Below are positions 60,358-64,000 of a DNA stretch of 64,000 bases, piece by piece. A program made the position numbers and the translations under genes. Below the pieces are notes generated by a model, which saw nothing but the letters and a program-made list of their open reading frames with translations, searched no databases and was not told the origin of the DNA. Positions within the stretch are counted from its first letter, which is position 1. Each line of letters begins with the position of its first letter. The stretch covers positions 6,762,418 to 6,826,417 of the forward strand of contig OX387605.1 in the NCBI GenBank assembly GCA_947568835.1, written 5' to 3'. The DNA is from Protonemura montana. Lineage: Eukaryota; Arthropoda; Insecta; Plecoptera; Nemouridae.

Positions 60358-62311
60358 GTGAGTCCTGACTCGACTCCAGAGTCCTGACCATGTCCTGGTG
60401 ACCGAGCGGAACAAATTCACATTCTCCGCTTTGCCTATCGCTATCTTACTCTAGCTGCCATAATGTGTGTCTCTCTTTCGCACTCTAGACTCTCTATCCC
60501 TATCTCTCTTCGCTAGAAGGGCACCGGGGTCTCACTGCAGGAATGTGGTCACATATTGGAAGGGGGGCACGTTTTTGGTTTTGTCACCCAGGGTAAATTA
60601 TTAACCCGTTTCCGAGATTACGTGCGATAAACGGTTTCTGCTCGAACGTCGACGGGGATTTGTGAGTTTTGACATGTTGAAGGTAGAATCTTGATCAGAA
60701 GTCATGGTTTGAATTGTGCCATGAATCAAATAAAGCGTTGATATCAAAAATATATTTTTTTTGTTTCGTTGAATGGAATTGAGAAGCATGCGAATGTTTT
60801 GTCATGGAATATTTTATATGCGCGAAGGTGTGGTGGTAATTTCTCAGTTTTCCTATTCTTGTATTCGAAATTATCGATTTAAAAGTAAATTATATCCTGT
60901 TGTCTAAAAAAAATTTAAATGAAGATCTTGATTAGAAGATAGCAAATCAAAGGAGAAAAATAGAAAATAAAGCACCCATGTCGAGTGCTGTGACGTTGTA
61001 ACATAGAGGACTTTTCACTAGAGGTCAGTGCTGTAGGTCCTGTACGTTCAACCAAAAAGCTAGAAGAAAGAAACTCTCTATAACCTCCGTGCCGAAATGC
61101 TACTTAATATTTACGCTCATAAATTTCATGATTTATTATTTAATTACGATATCCAAGGCGTGCAAAAGGTCACACTGTTGACTTAGATGACATTTTCGGT
61201 ATCCTCTTCTACGGACACCAATATCACTAGTATCCTATAGCGAGGTGACTATTAAAACAGCGCAGATTTCAATGAAGAACAGATAAGTTACGATGTGATT
61301 CCATGGACCAAGTTCGTTTGTTGCATGCTATTATAAAAGCGCGGTGGAAGCATACAGATTTATAACACCAAAATCGATAAAGGGGTATATTCAAAATTCT
61401 CTGCAAACGACCAAGTGAATAATGGGCTTATATCAGTATACCCGTGTAGCCAAAGGTACTTTACCCTAGATTTATTATAATGAAAATAAAAACTCGTTTT
61501 ATCTTACTAAGAGATACACAAAGTAGAATTTTGCTGTGAGCGCTCCTGCTACTTTGGACACAGCTATCACAAAATACACGAAACGGCAGAATGGAGCTGG
61601 GAGTGGTTAAAATACACGAAACAAGTGTCTGGCAGAACGAAGCTGGTAGCGGCAACGTGTTGGTGTGAACAGCCTCTAGGGGATTTCTAAATTTCGCGCG
61701 AAACTATTATTTGATATGGTTTGATTGCTTGATACGTAACGCCCCTCCTTTGACGTTGTGTCTCGAGCACTCGTCATGCTGTGTGTGCCTGTATAAGCCG
61801 AAGACACAGGCAACTATTCGAGTTGATTGTCAATGATGACACGGGACGAGGCCAGGACAGATACTGACGCTCTGGGAGCGAAGGTGAAGTAAATGCTTTT
61901 CTCCATCCATTTGTTACAACGCCCACACATCGCCCACACATCGCCCAGCTCCTCTGTCGCCTTCAGCGTTGGCGTCGGCGTCCCTATAACCAGACGCTCG
62001 GGAGGTCGGTTTCCCTGCGGGGGAACAGGGGCATGAAAAGGGTTGCCGGCGCGGATCTCAGTTTCACTTTACATATCAGATGGTACCTTATAATCCAAGG
62101 AAGCCTCAATCCACGCGGCTCTAAAACAAAAAACTTTAAGTTCCGTGGTGCGTTTTTTTTTTTTTAGTTGGCTAAACAAATTTCAAACTAACTCAAATTA
62201 CATTTTTCGCGTTTTATGCGCAAAATATGTAAATTTACCGAAATGTTTTCTGGGGCACTAAAAGGCCGTGGCTGGTTGCGTGGGCGGGCTGGCGTTTGGC
62301 GAGCACGGCGA

Positions 62312-62337
62312 CGCCGCCGCCGCCGCCGCCGCCGCCG
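62312..62337. repeat. (CCG)n trinucleotide repeat
   Basis: About eight to nine CGC/CCG units at the end of a GC-rich patch in intron 7. Frames across it code for poly-Arg and are compositional. Confidence 0.95.
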
Positions 62338-62881
62338 GTGTGTTTTAGAATTAAGTCCACGTTTTCATTTTACACACCATATTTTTGCCATAAACTAATT
62401 TCAAAGTGCAATGGTTGGTGCGCCTGGCCATCAGCGAAATACGTGGTCTGATTTACAAAAGAACAATGTGTTAGAGTCAACGCGAAAGAGCAGCCCACAC
62501 CAGCCAACGTAATTCATGTAATCGCGGCCAAAGTTACTTGGATAAATAATGCAGAAACAAAATTACTTCCGCCGCTTGATCGTGGCGGATTGTTTATGCC
62601 CGTTTTGGCGTGAATTTATTCTTGTAATTTGCGCCAATTACAAGATGGTTAATATACCTGTGCGCAATTTTTTTCATTTAAAAGCGGGGAGGCAGTTTTA
62701 CGCCCGACCTCAGTAGTCAGCAGTGATGTATACTGATGTTCTCTGGTTCCTGCCGGAATTTCCAAAAAGCAGAAGAATTAAAGGCTCTCGTACCTATTTT
62801 GTCGCTAACGCTGTATTCAGTATTATTCGTCCACCTTGCTAGTTTACAGTCATTTCGGCAATTAGGAAAACAGATTATGTA

Positions 62882-62935
62882 AGCATACAGCATACAGCAT
62901 ACAGCATACAGCATACAGCATACAGCATACAGCAT
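62882..62935 (+). repeat. Heptamer tandem repeat AGCATAC
   Basis: Seven perfect AGCATAC units plus a partial eighth. There are no spacers, so it is not CRISPR-like. The perfect units suggest recent expansion and likely length polymorphism. Confidence 0.95.
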
Positions 62936-64000
62936 CCAAGTTCAAATCTAGTATGGTAATAACAGAAAGCCTAGAACTTTGATGTCAGTAGGGAAAAGTA
63001 AAACCTACGGGTAAATAAAATAATAGGACAATGTGTCAATATCATCAAGAAGAAACAGCGAAGGGCAAATTTTTTAGAGGAAAATGTACCTATGAATGTC
63101 TGATTATGAAACCAGCTGTAGTGCTAATTTCCACAGTAATGTCCCCCAGTAAAACGCATTTTCCACATGATATCTTTAGACCTAATCAATCAACCCGCAA
63201 AATGTCTGTACACTCAAGCAGTATCACCAAACAGCAACATATGTGCCGGCACTACTTTGTGCTGGCTCGAGGGGCACGTGATTTCTAGACCCAATTAGAG
63301 AGATTGCCTGTGCGAGTCATGATTCGCTCGGCTATAGCCACACACTGGCACTGGTATTGACCAGCGGACGCAACAACGCGACGTGCCCGTCTCTACTATC
63401 TGCATCCACCCGAATCAATTAATATCCGTCAACCTGCTCACGTGCCAATAAATGAGCGGAACCGCAAATTGTGTGCAGACTAGAGACGTATACGCAAATG
63501 ATATACTACACAATTATAGGCTGCCTTTGGGTAGAACATTTCAGTAGCGAATGTAATAGATAGTGGAAAGAGCGACTTGGAATGGCTGACTATCTATTAT
63601 CGTTAGATCTGAAGGGATGTTTTGTAAAACATGGTGCTTGTCACTCGCGCTAGGCTATCGATTAGTGGTATAGGTACGATCATGTCGTCGCTCGTCACAA
63701 TAATCTCGTCTCTGCGACAAACTTCCGGAGATTAGTTCGCTTTCAGATGCATGCAAGTGCGCTAATTGATTCGAGCATCTATTGCCGCAACAGCTTTACG
63801 TTGAAGATCTTGTCATGTGTATATCGCACTCAAGTATTTTCTATGGGAAATTTTACACGATAAACTGGTACTGAATTATGTCACGGGTTACCGCACAGAG
63901 GGAAACGTGAAAGTATTAGTTTATTTATACATACTAAAATCTATATGTATTGGACAAAAATGAATCAAAAGTTCTGGAATTCTAGAGTTCTGGAACATGA

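Larger units (their letters stand above)
60358..64000 (+). other. Start of neurexin intron 7
   Basis: From donor GTGAGT to the window edge. It holds a CCG repeat (62312-62337), a heptamer tandem repeat (62882-62935) and a short CACACATCGCC duplication near 61920. No coding exon with LNS3 features was found. Confidence 0.8.

Noticed and set aside
60358-60387. Continuation of the exon 7 frame to a stop at 60387
   Set aside because: A strong GTGAGT donor at 60358 and loss of neurexin similarity beyond it mark this as intron.
62882-62935. Possible CRISPR-like array
   Set aside because: Units are 7 bases with no spacers, and the DNA is eukaryotic; a plain tandem repeat.

Overview
The window is a stretch of arthropod, probably insect, nuclear DNA. 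It holds the 5' half of one host gene on the + strand, the presynaptic adhesion receptor neurexin (alpha-type, Nrx-1). Seven coding exons can be placed at 103-711, 20761-20896, 47830-47979, 52132-52292, 55473-55499, 56692-56850 and 60202-60357. All have GT/AG borders, and their phases join into one open frame of about 466 codons. In order they encode a signal peptide and the first laminin-G/LNS domain, the first EGF repeat, the complete LNS2 domain, and the linker into LNS3. The rest of the gene (LNS3 to LNS6, further EGF repeats, transmembrane segment, PDZ-ligand tail) lies beyond 64000. The match to insect Nrx-1 is from remembered family sequence, not from a search.

Exons make up about 2 percent of the window. 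Introns 1 and 2 are about 20.0 and 26.9 kb and the others 1.2 to 4.2 kb. The smallest exon is a 27-base in-frame microexon (55473-55499, peptide ISAVTSFCR). It falls where vertebrate alpha-neurexins carry alternative splice site 2 (SS2) in LNS2. The 26.9-kb intron lies where vertebrates carry SS1, just after the first EGF repeat.

The introns hold mobile-element fossils. There are three copies of a SINE of about 415 bp whose head resembles 5S rRNA (14057-14470 and 14612-15030 on +, 32181-32593 on -). There are two 3' ends of non-LTR retrotransposons (23940-24256, 25924-26294) and a weaker LINE-like scrap near 4931. A degraded Penelope-like element with a GIY-YIG endonuclease lies between inverted pseudo-LTR arms (42587-43621), and its arms carry a hammerhead-ribozyme-like motif. 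Microsatellites, short tandem repeats, perfect small hairpins and a CpG-dense block (30465-30660) are also present.

A 10-mer, GGCACCTCCA, occurs exactly seven times on the two strands, where well under one is expected. I cannot assign it to a known element. I found no rRNA or tRNA gene, no CRISPR array and no convincing second protein gene. Long reading frames elsewhere look like chance frames in skewed, CpG-rich or SINE sequence. The taxon cannot be fixed from this window; the insect 5S-like SINE head and the frequent word TACCTAC fit an insect.
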